Part shown: positions 10,881 to 25,500 of the stretch, in pieces
How positions within the stretch are numbered: position 1 is the stretch's first letter
Layout of the letters: each line of letters begins with the position of its first letter
DNA from: Hypomesus transpacificus
Taxonomy: Eukaryota > Chordata > Actinopteri > Osmeriformes > Osmeridae
DNA: 64,000 bases
NCBI RefSeq assembly: GCF_021917145.1
Contig: NC_061062.1
Coordinates: 1,320,186-1,384,185, forward strand
Direction: 5' to 3'
Notes under the pieces: model-generated
Database searches by the model: none
The model's input: only the letters and a program-made list of their open reading frames with translations
What the model was told of the DNA's origin: nothing
Position numbers and translations under genes: made by a program

Positions 10881-13800
10881 CAGGAGACTCAGGTGGTCGG
10901 AGGGGAAGATCTGGTTGGGTAGACCGTTCATCGCCCACAGGTCCTCTTCAGACAGGAGCGAGAGTCTCCTGACCAGCTGCAGGCCTCCTGTTGGCAGATC
11001 CCCACCTGAGACAAACACAACCAACACCAGGCAGGTCACCAGAGGGAGACTTCTACAGCTTGGCTTTAGATAAGGCAAGTTATTTTAACCCCATTCTGTC
11101 AAAAAACCCATTTAGTGAAACTCAGTATTGATCAGGATATTACATTTTACATTTACATTTATTATCATTTAGCAGACGCTCTTATCCAGAGCGACTTACA
11201 GTAAGTACAGGGACATTCCCCCCCGAGGCAAGTAGGGTGAAGTGCCTTGCCCAAGGACACAACGTCATTTGCCACGACCGGGAATCGATCTGGCAACCTT
11301 CAGATTACTAGTCCGATTCCCTAACCGTTTAGCCATCTGACTTCCTTGTGTCTGTCTGTGATGTCCTGTACCTTGGAGGTGACCTCTGTGGTCAGGTCCT
11401 GTACCTTGGTGGTGACTTCTGTGGTCAGCTGCTGTACCTTGGTGGTGACCTCTGTGGTCAGGTCCTGCCGTGTAGAAGATGTAGTCGACTGTGGCGCCAA
11501 CCTCAGAATGCAGGGTTGTCACCTCAGGGCGGTCAGAGCCAGGCAGGACGTGTCTGTAGACCGACCGCAGGGTCAAGCTGTGGTCGATGGTGTTTCTGAA
11601 ACTGCGGGTAGATTTAACAAGGTGAGTTTATGTTTACCATCAAAAGCAACACATGTGGCCAGTTTGACACGGTTTATCTGACCTTGGGGACAACAACTGC
11701 TGCTGCTGCTTTGCTTCAGGATCTGGAGTGACAGAACACATGCAAATGTCATCTGACACACTACTTACCAATTAGAACATAGTTCATTCTTATAGACCTG
11801 AGACTCAAGACTGTGTTACCATGTGTGTTACCAAGTGTGTTACCAGGTGAGTTACCAGGTTTATTATCAGTCACCCCAGGGATCATGTCCAGGTTCCGTG
11901 GCCGTACAAACGCAGCCTCACAGAAGCGCAGCTGGAGCATGAAGGCGTGGCTGTATCGGCTCCCTGAAGGACAGACACCAGAGTCTACAGAAACATTGAG
12001 GAGGAGCTGAGCATAACAGAGAGACTCCCAGGTACTCTGCAGCCCCCTGGTGTGAGATGAACCTCCTCTGACACTGACCTGCTCCCTGGGTGGACCGCTC
12101 TGGGGCGTTGGCGTAGCGACAGTGGTCCGTGACGCCCAGAGAGCTGGGCCACAGCGGGGAGTACAGCCTGCGCTGGAGGGCTTTGTAGGACATGTCCTCC
12201 TGGCCAGACACCTGAACACACACACACACGGAATCATAATACACACCTGCACACACACACACGGAATCATAATACACACCTGCACACACACACACTATCA
12301 TAATACACACCTGAACACACACACAGACAAACAGAATCATAGTACACAGCATGGCTTGATTTCACACAGGTTCATGATCTACAGTGGGAACAGAATGCAT
12401 AGTGGACAGATCCCACAGGCCGACAGGTGAATGTTTTCCCCCCCGACTCTTTGACTGGGGTTAGTGCACGTCCAGTCTGCTCACCATCCAGATGGGCAGA
12501 CCGTGGTAGTGCAGCGCCCCTCTGGTGATCAGCTGGTACAGGGGCATGTTGGGCACGCTGTTGAAGTCTCCGCTCAGGATCACATGACAGGGGTTCCCCG
12601 CGGCCTTGCAGCCCTCCACCACACGGTGGATCTCGGCCATGAGCAGGGCCAGCTGAGCCAGCTTCACGTTACCCCTGCTGGGGTTGAACAGAAGGTGGGT
12701 GTTGGCCACGCAGAGGGGGGGGCCCGTGGCGGTGACCTCTGACCCCTGGATGATGACCGGCTGGAGCAGCAACACAACAGCCACGTTGTCTCTGTCCATC
12801 AGGGGGCACTGCGGCCTGAGGAACTCCAGCAGACTCACGGACTGCTGGGAGAAGCGATCGCTACGGTAACAGACCGCGCAGCCGTCCGTGTTGGCACCTG
12901 TCCGTCGTTTGAACACACAGGTGTAGCCTGGAGGAACACACGAGGTGGCGGTGAGATGCAGTGCATGTGGCGCTGTATGTGGCAGCAGTGTTGGAGTTAC
13001 GGGTCGACACAACTGGGATGTGCCGGTTCTGGAACCCACCCATGTCAGTCAGGGCTGGCTGCAGATGCTGCTCGTAGTGGTTCTCCTGCACCTCCTGTAA
13101 ACACAGGATCTACACATGGAACACACACACACACAGCCATCCACAGAGTCAGTATTCATTCACTAAGATCCAGTCAAATCAGATAAAAGATCAAATGTTT
13201 CGACTGGCTCCTCCTTACATCCGGCTCCCACTTCTGGAGCTCCTGCAGCAGGTTGTGGAAGCGGTAGTCCCACTGCAGCGCCTCTAGGGGGCAGTGTGTG
13301 TACAGCTGCTGGTTGGTTTCCAGCAGGTCCTGAGCCAGGATGTTGTAGGACATGACGGTGAAGTCGAACACAGGCCTCGTGTCTGAGGCTGGAGGGGCCT
13401 CCTCCACCTGCTCCCACACCCTCCACATCACTGAGGGGGAGAAACAGTCACTCTGACACAGCTAAGAGGGGGATGTACGAGCCCTCTCACAAGGTGTGAT
13501 GACAGCACAGCACAGCACAGCACAGCAGACACAGCAGGGGGTAAGGGTTCAGTATACTTTTAGAAAATGGCAAATCTGTCCATCCCCCCACAATTTTTAT
13601 TAAGAAAATTCTATTTTTTATTATTTTAATGGCCTCATACTGTTATGAAAGAAAATAAAAAGCTGTCCCACCTACATTTGAAAACAAACCTACGCTCCCT
13701 GTGATCCAGTCTGGTGACACACAGGGCTGTACGTGTTACAAGGTGGGCAGATTCTCACCTTCGAAGGGCATGGTTTCCTGCACAGTGGGGTAGTAGCTCA

Positions 13801-15198
13801 TGGCAGGGAACTCCCAGGCAGGGCAGTAGACCACCTCTCCCAGCCCCGGGCCGACAGGGAAGTGCCAACCGGCCTGGTGAGGCTGGCTAGGACTGTCCCC
13901 ACACCGCAGGTCTGTCCCAGGACCGCAAGTCCCAGAATCCAGTGCGTCGGTGTCAATGTATTCATCCCAATGTTCTTCCATTGCGAGCATTTTGATCTGG
14001 GTGCTACCTTTCCCTTCTTGAACTTGAGCCTTGTTTGATGTCAGTAACAGGTCAACTTGCAGGTCCAAAAGGCTCGCCCCATTTTCCTCTGTCATGTTGT
14101 CGATAACGGACTGGTTTTGATCACCGTTTGGGAGTTCAGGGGCCTTGACCAATGATTCCTGCGTTTGTCCACTGGTATTACACTCCTCCATTGAGACAAG
14201 CGCCGTCTCCTCCGCGGTGTCCATCGTCAACGTTTCAGAGAAGACGTTCACGATCGTGTCTTCAATCTCGTGGCGTGGTGGCTCTTCTCCGACGCGCCCC
14301 TCCTGTAGTTCTCTAATCAAGTCTGCGTCTTCCTGCTTTGCAACTTGTACCTCACTCTTCTCCATCAACCTGTCCTCCATTTTTGGTTTAACGGGGTTTT
14401 CTTCTTCCTCCGATGCAGGCCTGACCTTTTCCGCCTTTATTCTGTTCTTCTCCTCTGGTTCTACCTCGTTCAGCATTTCCCCCGTCTCTTTCTTGGCCTT
14501 GACGGGTCCACTGATCCAGAGATCCAACAGGGAAGTCTGAGTCTTTGTAAACCTTTTGGTCGAAACACTACGTTCACCATCCCAAAGTCCTCCGCCATTA
14601 ATTAATACGGGAGAGTAACTCTTTTTCACGGTCTCTGCATAATAGAAAAAGTTGTGGTTGACACACAATCTTAACTGTACTTTTAAAATCTTAACATTTT
14701 TCTGTGCTGAATTGGTGACGTTCCCATTCATTCGATCATTGCACATGATCCACACCAAAACATTAGCACGTGTTCGTCTGACGTCAGGCAGTTCGTTTGG
14801 ACATATGCTAAAGGTTTGGTTAGCTAGGTAGCTTGCAAAGTTTGCTAAACGGAAATTCTATGAATAGCTTCCAAATAATTTACTCTGTTAAGACGCTTCA
14901 AGATGAAAACCAATGCCGAATCCTTATTGAAGTGGCGCTCAAGATAAAACGGGTGATTTATTAGCTTTGAAATCTGCAGAATATGCAAACGTCAATGTGG
15001 GAAAGCATGCTATCTGATCTTGCCTACCAGGGAGTGTTAAATGAAAATAGAAACTGATTTTAATAATACTCTACAAAATCACTTGTAGTAGCCTACTAGT
15101 TATTAGTAAATACTGACATTTGTTTGTAATTTACCTGAGACGCGGTTTATAAACCAAGTTAGTGGGTAGAGTCCGAAGAATATAATGGTCCCAATCAT
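10839..15198 (-). CDS. angel1: protein angel homolog 1, endonuclease/exonuclease/phosphatase fold (10 exons)
   Basis: Exons in order are 15198-15135, 14634-13759, 13430-13219, 13109-13040, 12927-12485, 12211-12079, 11963-11856, 11722-11683, 11601-11438 and 11005-10839. All phases close, giving 758 aa (human ANGEL1 is about 670). Exon 1 encodes a short hydrophobic start (MIGTIIFFGLYPLTWFINRV) that matches the mammalian N-terminus in position. Exon 2 is a long acidic, poorly conserved region. The EEP core runs from about residue 330 (FTVMSYNILAQDL). Active-site signatures seen are LQEVQ (Glu390), GDFNSVP (Asp528, Asn530) and SDH (Asp740-His741). The CCR4/nocturnin family contains deadenylases, but ANGEL proteins are reported to act as RNA 2',3'-cyclic phosphatases, and ANGEL1 binds eIF4E. 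Exons 7 and 9 end in tandem repeats that duplicate the donor. The gene is divergent from lrrc74a and convergent with vash1. Confidence 0.93.
11135..11342 (+). mobile_element. teleost SINE-like element in angel1 intron 9
   Basis: An element of about 200 bp starts near a TTACATTTACATTTA stretch, continues with AGCAGACGCTCTTATCCAG and AGCGACTTACAG, then GCCTTGCCCAAGGACACAAC, and ends in a tRNA-like GGGAATCGATC...CTAACCGTTTAGCCATCTGAC. This core is widespread in teleost genomes. It is antisense to angel1 and is the most complete copy in the window. I do not assign a family name. Confidence 0.7.
11363..11466 (-). repeat. 33-bp coding-phase repeat with donor copies at angel1 exon 9
   Basis: Three units of 33 bp. 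On the minus strand each contains CAAG/GTACAG, a usable 5' splice site. The unit is a multiple of three and open in frame (PDHRGHHQGT-like), so use of a later donor would add 11 or 22 residues. Confidence 0.8.
11818..11860 (-). repeat. 12-bp repeat of the angel1 exon 7 donor
   Basis: On the minus strand CCTG/GTAACTCA is followed by three further G/GTAACACA copies spaced 12 nt apart. The unit is in frame and free of stops. Confidence 0.75.
12211..12330 (-). repeat. CA-rich repeat forming the tract before angel1 exon 6 acceptor
   Basis: On the minus strand (TG)n runs alternate with TATTATGATTCCGTG-like spacers in a unit of about 35-40 bp. The last run merges with the acceptor TGTGTTCAG. Confidence 0.7.
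13503..13537 (+). repeat. CACAG pentanucleotide repeat in angel1 intron 2
   Basis: About six CACAG/CACAGCAGA units. Confidence 0.7.
14774..14787. promoter_or_regulatory. consensus CRE-like palindrome in angel1 intron 1
   Basis: A perfect TGACGTCA occurs in TCTGACGTCAGGCAG, near a CACGTG E-box-like site at about 14768. Both lie about 430 bp downstream of the angel1 start codon. A CREB/ATF site is a plausible reading, but position alone does not prove function. Confidence 0.4.
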
Positions 15199-15721
15199 GT
15201 CTATTCCCAATGACGCATGCGCAAAAAAGTTTATTATAACTAGCTCCAGTGTCTACACAGACACGCACACCCAACCCGATCCATGATCGGTATGGTGAGA
15301 GCGGATGGAGAATTTGTGTACAAACAATACGCTGGTCTTTTGGTATGCATGACATAGAAATAATGACGTAAACACATTTTCAAAAATTGTGAAATGTATA
15401 TTTTTGATTGCTGTCAACTTTTCTGCTGATTGCATGTTCAGGTTATTCTCTGTACCAAGAGCATAACGTCACATGCGTATTGACCAAACACAGGCTTTTA
15501 CCATGGTGAGTGGTAAATATTTTATGTCACTAGCTATAAGGTCGAATTACATTGTGGACTACAGGGGTATGGACAACAGAAGTATTTCATTTCACATTCG
15601 CAACTTTCAGACAAACCAAGACATAGACTCATCAAGGGGAGCTTGGCAGCATCGGTAAACGACCCGTAGAAGCAGTAAACACATTAAGTGGATGTTGTAG
15701 GAGCGCTGCTCAGAGAGATCG
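15199..15721. promoter_or_regulatory. divergent promoter region angel1 / lrrc74a
   Basis: The two start codons lie 523 bp apart on opposite strands with no exon between. About 10 nt from the angel1 ATG is CCCAATGACGCATGCGC (15207-15223), which combines a CCAAT-type box, a TGACGCA half CRE and an NRF1-like core. A second CATGCGTATTGACC lies near 15472. A bidirectional promoter is inferred from this spacing. Confidence 0.5.
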
Positions 15722-19816
<4,095 letters not shown>

Positions 19817-19887
19817 CTCTGGATCTTTGTGTCAGAGAAGCTTTGAATTATTGTAATTAATCACTGACTGCTGTAAATGCAACTTTG

Positions 19888-19893
19888 AATAAA
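19888..19893 (+). terminator. poly(A) signal of lrrc74a
   Basis: AATAAA lies 72 bp after the lrrc74a stop codon, giving a short 3' UTR. Confidence 0.7.
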
Positions 19894-20045
19894 TAAGATT
19901 TTGAACACAGGCCAAATCTTCTTTTTTTTCATTGCCAGACAGTATTGCAAAGAAAAAAACATTTGACTTTTCTAATCCTGTAATGACATTCAGAACAATG
20001 TTTGCAAACAACACTCCTGTTCAGACAACAGCACACTTCATAATA

Positions 20046-20318
20046 CCTGGGTAAGTGTTCAGGTGTAGATGCACACCCCATACCTCAGGTAAGTGTTCAG
20101 GTGTAGATGCACACCCCATCCCTCAGGTAAGTGTTCAGGTGTAGATGCACACCCCATCCCTCAGGTAAGTGTTCAGGTGTAGATGCACACCCCATCCCTC
20201 AGGTAAGTGTTCAGGTGTAGATGCACACCCCATCCCTCAGGTAAGTGTTCAGGTGTAGATGCACACCCCATCCCTCAGGTAAGTGTTCAGGTGTAGATGC
20301 ACACCCCATCCCTCAGGT
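20046..20318 (+). repeat. 38-bp intergenic minisatellite repeating CAG/GTAAGT
   Basis: About seven units of 38 bp with core CAGGTAAGTGTTCAGGTGTA. Each contains the full consensus 5' splice site. It lies about 150 bp past the lrrc74a poly(A) signal, on the same strand. Confidence 0.9.
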
Positions 20319-20475
20319 CTCATTCCTGTAGTCTGAGCATTGAGACTCTGAACATTATCCACACCTGAGAAAGGTCTTCCAACAAAACATCCTAGCAATA
20401 AGAATCTGTCACATTTGATTTACTCTGTCTTTCCCTATGTCATCCCCAACCCTGCAGTCTGTGACATTTGCCACT

Positions 20476-20535
20476 GTGTATGGCTCAGTGGGTAGAGGGC
20501 TTGACTGCAGATCTAGAGTATGTGGGTTCTAATTC
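20476..20535 (+). repeat. tRNA-like SINE head fragment
   Basis: TGGCTCAGTGGGTAGAG (A box) and GGGTTCTAATTCC (degenerate B box) are spaced as in a tRNA. The 5' acceptor stem cannot be paired with the 3' side, which runs into the pyrimidine array. It is therefore read as a SINE remnant, not a tRNA gene. Confidence 0.45.
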
Positions 20536-21040
20536 CCCTCCTTTCCCCTCCCCTCCCCTCCCATCCTTTCCCCTCTCCTCTCCTCTCTTCTCCTCCCCTC
20601 CTATCCTCTCTCCTCCCCTCCTATCCTTTCTCCTCCCATCCCCTATCCTCTCTGCTCCCCTCTCCCCTCCCCTCCCATACTATCCTTTCTCCTCCCCTCC
20701 CCTCCCCTCCTATCCTCTCTCCTCCCCTCCTATCCTTTCTCCTCCCATCCCCTATCCTCTCTCCTCCCCTCTCCTCTCTCCTCCCCTCCCCTCCTATCCT
20801 CTCTCCTCCCCTCCTATCCTTTCTCCTCCCATCCCCTATCCTCTCTCCTCCCCTCTCCTCTCTCCTCCCCTCCCATCCTATCCTTTCTCCTCCCATCCTC
20901 TCCTCTCTCCTCCCCTCCTCTCTCCTCCCCTCCCCTCCCATCCTCTCTCCTCCCCTCCCATCCTATCCTTTCTACTCCCCTCCTCTCCCCTCCCATCCTT
21001 TCTCCTCCCATCCCCTCTACCATCTCCTCTCCTCCCCTCC
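20530..21040 (+). repeat. 500-bp polypyrimidine (CT-rich) array
   Basis: Nearly pure C/T strand with occasional A, made of CTCCCCTCCTATCCTCTCT-like units of about 20-70 bp in higher-order order. It gives long meaningless Pro/Ser/Leu and Gly/Glu/Arg frames. The strand asymmetry could allow triplex (H-DNA) formation. Confidence 0.9.
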
Positions 21041-22568
21041 TGTGTGTAAGGAAGCCCTCCCCTGGGACTTCTTTGTACTCCAGAGAGCCTGGCTCCATCT
21101 GGTACTGTGGACCAAGTCTGAGAAACTGATTCCATCCAGGGTGATCTCTATTACCTCAAACCGGCCCGCCACCATCCAAATTATTCAAGAAAAGAATCGT
21201 CATGTGCACTGTCTTATTTCACGTGGTTGTAGTTCAAATCTGTCAAATGAATCCGTTTCTGAGAAACACTGTTAATTAACCCGATATATCGTAATGTCCT
21301 CTCAGAGCAGGAAAACACCGCTGTCTCTTTAAATCGGGCATCTGTTAGGATATGAGGGGGAAGTGTAGGCCTTGTAGCTGATGGTACCCTTGTGACATCA
21401 TTGCTAGCCAATAGTCTGACTCCCAGCGCCCTCTCCTCACATCAGTAAGGGCTGGCTGTTGAAGATAAGAGCGGTTGTCAGGACGGTGGCGGTCGGTCCA
21501 GGGCATGTGCTTACACCAGGTACAGTAGGGCGTGTATTTATTCTGATGTTTTCTCCATGTTAACGAGTGTCTGTTGTCCCGTTCTAAAGATGGGTGGATT
21601 AAGGATGCTGTGATGGAAGTGTGATGGGGGATGCTGGAACGGCAGATGACTGGTTTATAACGCTCCTTAGATGCCTGTGTCGACAACGTGACGTGTAGCT
21701 ACATAACATGAGATGCTGATTTCAATCCGTTGATCTACCAAATAGTTTTTCGTATTATATCCTGTGATACGAGTTGTTTTACCCAGTAGCAGTACAAGCA
21801 TGCTTGAATCTTGGAAATCACGCTGAAGCCAGAAGGCTATGTAACTTGACAACGCGCCAAGAAGGGATGTGCGTCGATTCCTCTTCACAAAAGGGATGCT
21901 AAGTGTGGGGGGGCATGTGTGTGTGTGTTCGTACAGCATGCTAGTAGTAGCTTACTTCAAAATGCTCAGAGTCATCCTTTCTATCAAGGAAGTACTGCAT
22001 TGCTGCTTCTGGTAATTCATTAGACCTGTGCTGATCTGAACACACATTCTTCAGTTCTCCAGGCTCATTTCGTCATGCCCTGCATGAAAGACTTTACCCT
22101 TCCAGTCAAGGAGTATAAGAAAACACTAAGCAAGGAGACGGCACCTGGAGATGAATCCCATTGCTGATAGGACCAGGGAGCAACGGTGAATAACCATAAC
22201 TGCATGTTTATGAGTTATGTTCAGTTTGAGGAACTAAAACTGCTTCATTGTCGTCATACTTTCAATTTACACTGCCGTGCGTTGTCTGTTTGGTTCTTGA
22301 ACAATGAGGTTTGAAAGCCTGGAAAGATTTACCCTTCGAGCACAACCTTGGTTGTTGAGCATTCAAATAGTATTACCAGAAGAACTGATCATTTTGAGGT
22401 CGTTTTCAGAATCCCGCACTTGTGTAGGATTAGTTTGATAGGGGAGTCTGGTCTTCCAAGACAGCTGTGCAGCAGTAGCTCAGTCTGACAGGTGTTGACC
22501 AGACCTCTCACCCTCTCTCTGGGTGTCCAGGCCCGTTCGGACCTTGACCCGGCCGAGCCGGGGTCGTC
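21041..22568. other. intergenic / 5' region of rps6kl1
   Basis: No coding exon was recognised. An acceptor-like TGGGTGTCCAG at about 22520-22530 precedes the start exon of rps6kl1, so a non-coding first exon probably lies in this stretch. In the start-codon frame a TGA lies eight codons upstream of the ATG. Confidence 0.4.
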
Positions 22569-25500
22569 ATGGCCAAGAGAGACTACCTGGTGGAGGCCGC
22601 CAAGCAGATCCGCATGGCTCTGGACCGGGAGGTGAATGAGGACTACGAGGCTGCCTTCAGCTACTACAAGAACGGAGTGGATCTGCTGCTGAATGGAGTT
22701 CAAGGTACAAACTATCCTGAGTGTAGCGAAGCAGTCAGAGATGAGTGTGTGTGTGTGTGGAGCAGTTTTTTTAACCCCTGTGTAATCTTTGGGTCATTGT
22801 GACCCTTCAGTCATTGTGACCCTTCAGTCACTGTGACCCTTCAGTCAGTGTGACCCTTCAGTCATTGTGACCCCCCCACGTGTTGCGACAACTTTATCTC
22901 ATACAAAAATAAAGTGAAGCATTTTCTTTTAACCATCGGGCTATCTCACACCCCCCACAGCGCGAAAGTTAAAAGAAAATGCTTTTTATTTGTTTTTGTA
23001 TTGGTTAAAGTTGTCGCAGCACAACGATCGGTAACCCGAAGGCAGCAAAGGGGTTAAATGACTGAGGATGTCGCCTTTTAAATGTAATTTTCTTACTATA
23101 AAAGTAGGGTGGGATGTACACATTAGCCTTTTTCAAGGAGTGGGCTGGACGTGTTCGACCCGTGTATACCGTAAGCTCCGCCCCTGGATTCATGCCTGGT
23201 TTATTTGCGTCTGATGAGCAGAGAGCAGCTGGTTTAAAGCTATGGAGTGACAGCTAATGGAATAGCTGAAGTGACTTCTTAGTGTGTAAAAGTCACAAGG
23301 GGAAATGTGGATCAATCTCTTGAAGAGACAGGATGAATCACTGCTTGGGAAAAACAGGAAGTAGCCGACCAAAAGTTAAGAGCCAGTTCTGTCTATTTCA
23401 GTCTCTTTCTTCTTTGTGGTTATGGTCGTTCTCTCTCGGGTGGTGGAGCTAAAGCCAGCTGTGAGATATCTATAGATAACTAGTCACGACCTGGAGACGA
23501 GCTAGTAGACAGGTGTGTGTGTGAGTGTGTAGGGTCTACTTGTGTGTGTGAGAGGGAGGACTGGAGGTCTGATGTGGGGACCGTCTGTTCCAGTGGACCC
23601 CAACAAGGAGCGCAGGGAGGCTGTGAAGAGGAAGACCACCCAGTACCTGAAGAGAGCGGAGGAAATCTTCATCTCGCATCTCCAAGACAACCTTGGGAAA
23701 GGAAACCCTCATTTAGGGGTGAGAAAAGAATCCTTGACCTTACTGTAGTGTTTTAAAAAATCGGCTGTTATTTTAAACAAAGTGAGGCTCATTCTAACGT
23801 TCTTATACTTCCATTAGTCTGATCTGGTTATTGTTGTGGGTCAGACAGGAAGCTGATGTGTCTAGTTCCATTCATCACTTCCTTCCTACTAAAGTCACGT
23901 TTGATGACAACAAACGGGGGGGTGGTCTCTGGGGTCACCAGACCACAGTCTAGCATCACAAGGTCCCTCATTCATTTATAGCTCACAGTGTGTTTGTGTG
24001 TCTGATGTGTGACAGTGAGGCTCTGGTGTTCCTCCCAAGACCCTCTCTCACGTGCTGACACATCCAGCCCAGACTGTGTGGGAGCTGAAACGATCTCTTG
24101 TGGCTAGCGTAAGGCTAGCTTACGCTTGACGATTTGTTCACGTAGCAGACGCTTTACCTCGTCAGCGATGTACGAATAGCGCAGGTGGAATGTAAAGCAG
24201 CAGATCCAGGGATCAGAAGGGCAGAGCGCCGCTCTGCAGACGGTTCAGTCTGTTTTGATCTGGGTTCCCCTCCTGGTTTGTTGTCACCAGGGTTACAGCA
24301 GCTTACGGTTCCGGCCAATCAGACATCTGAGTTCCCCAGTGGAGGACCTAGAGATGTGTAAAGTGGTGGGAATCATCGACAAGGTGAGACTGTTACTGAC
24401 CAGATTCTGACCTCTGGGACTTTGTCAGACTCTTCTGTTCAGTATCTCCTAGTTACACTTGCCCATGTCGTCTCCATGACAACTTCCTAACTGCTAAACC
24501 ATTGCCATCACACAGTAGCAGGTACAACAGTAACATTGAGGTCTCGCCCCTGTACAGGACTCTGTCTGACCTGTTGTATCTGCACTGTTTAGATTAACAT
24601 TGATTTATCTTCCCCACAAGGTCCTAATTGTCCAAAGCCTGATCAACAAGGAGACGTTTGTTGTCAAAGTGAGTACTTTGTTTCGTAGAAGGGAGTAATT
24701 GTTTTGATGAAATTCTTGCGTGAAGGGTTCTAACCGTGCTGTCGCTGCGGTTACGGCGTGTCCTGTCAGAGTCTGCCCAAGTCGAGCTGGGAGAGCAGAG
24801 ACCAGCCCACCGTCATCCCCCAGGGCGTGCCCTTCATGGTGAAGCTGCTGCGCTACTACGTGAGCGAGGATGCTGTCTACCTGCATCTGGAGCACGTTCA
24901 AGGTGAGCTGGACACACAGCCCAGGAAGCCCTGCAGAGCTGAACATAGTCGTTGACACTACGAATAACTGAGTAAACATGTCTGAACTTTCTGGTCTTGG
25001 AGTTGTTATAGGAGGCCATAAAAAGGGGCAGCATGATTTTGAAAAGAGGATATCTTCAGGATGAGGGAAGCCCTGTAGTGAAGACATCTCGTTGTGTTCC
25101 CCTTCCTCCCCTAGGCGTAAGGCTCTTCTCAAAGCTCCACAAGGCCCGGACCGACCGAGCCAAGGAGCACCCGGATTGCTTTAGCCAGAACAGGACCAGA
25201 CTGAAGACCAGCTACACCTCCCCCAGCCTCAGCGCAGACTACCAGCACGGGCACAGCTGCTCTGGGCTGGGGCCCGTGCAGGAGTGCGAGGCAGGGGACA
25301 GCCCGGACGGCCTGGCCTCCTGGGATGAGGCCCAGCAGAGGCTGGACAGCTACGGGACTCACTCGTACTGCGAGGAAACAGGCTGCCTGCAGAACCTCCG
25401 CCCCGCCCCCTCCTCGCTCTCTGGGCCAATCAGGACAGGCGTCGGCTCTCACGTCCCTCCAGTCTCCAGTCAGCAGCTGAGTTTCGAATCTCAGGCCAAT

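Noticed and set aside
20476-20535. tRNA gene candidate
   Set aside because: A and B boxes are present, but the acceptor and T stems do not pair and the 3' side is an array; better read as a SINE remnant.
20468-21275. Pro/Ser/Leu frames of about 190-250 codons
   Set aside because: Product of the CT-rich array; all three registers are open and the unique 3' part resembles no protein.
24140-24190. GTAGCAGACGCTTTACC as another SINE copy
   Set aside because: Only about 12 bases match the core and the rest of the element cannot be followed.
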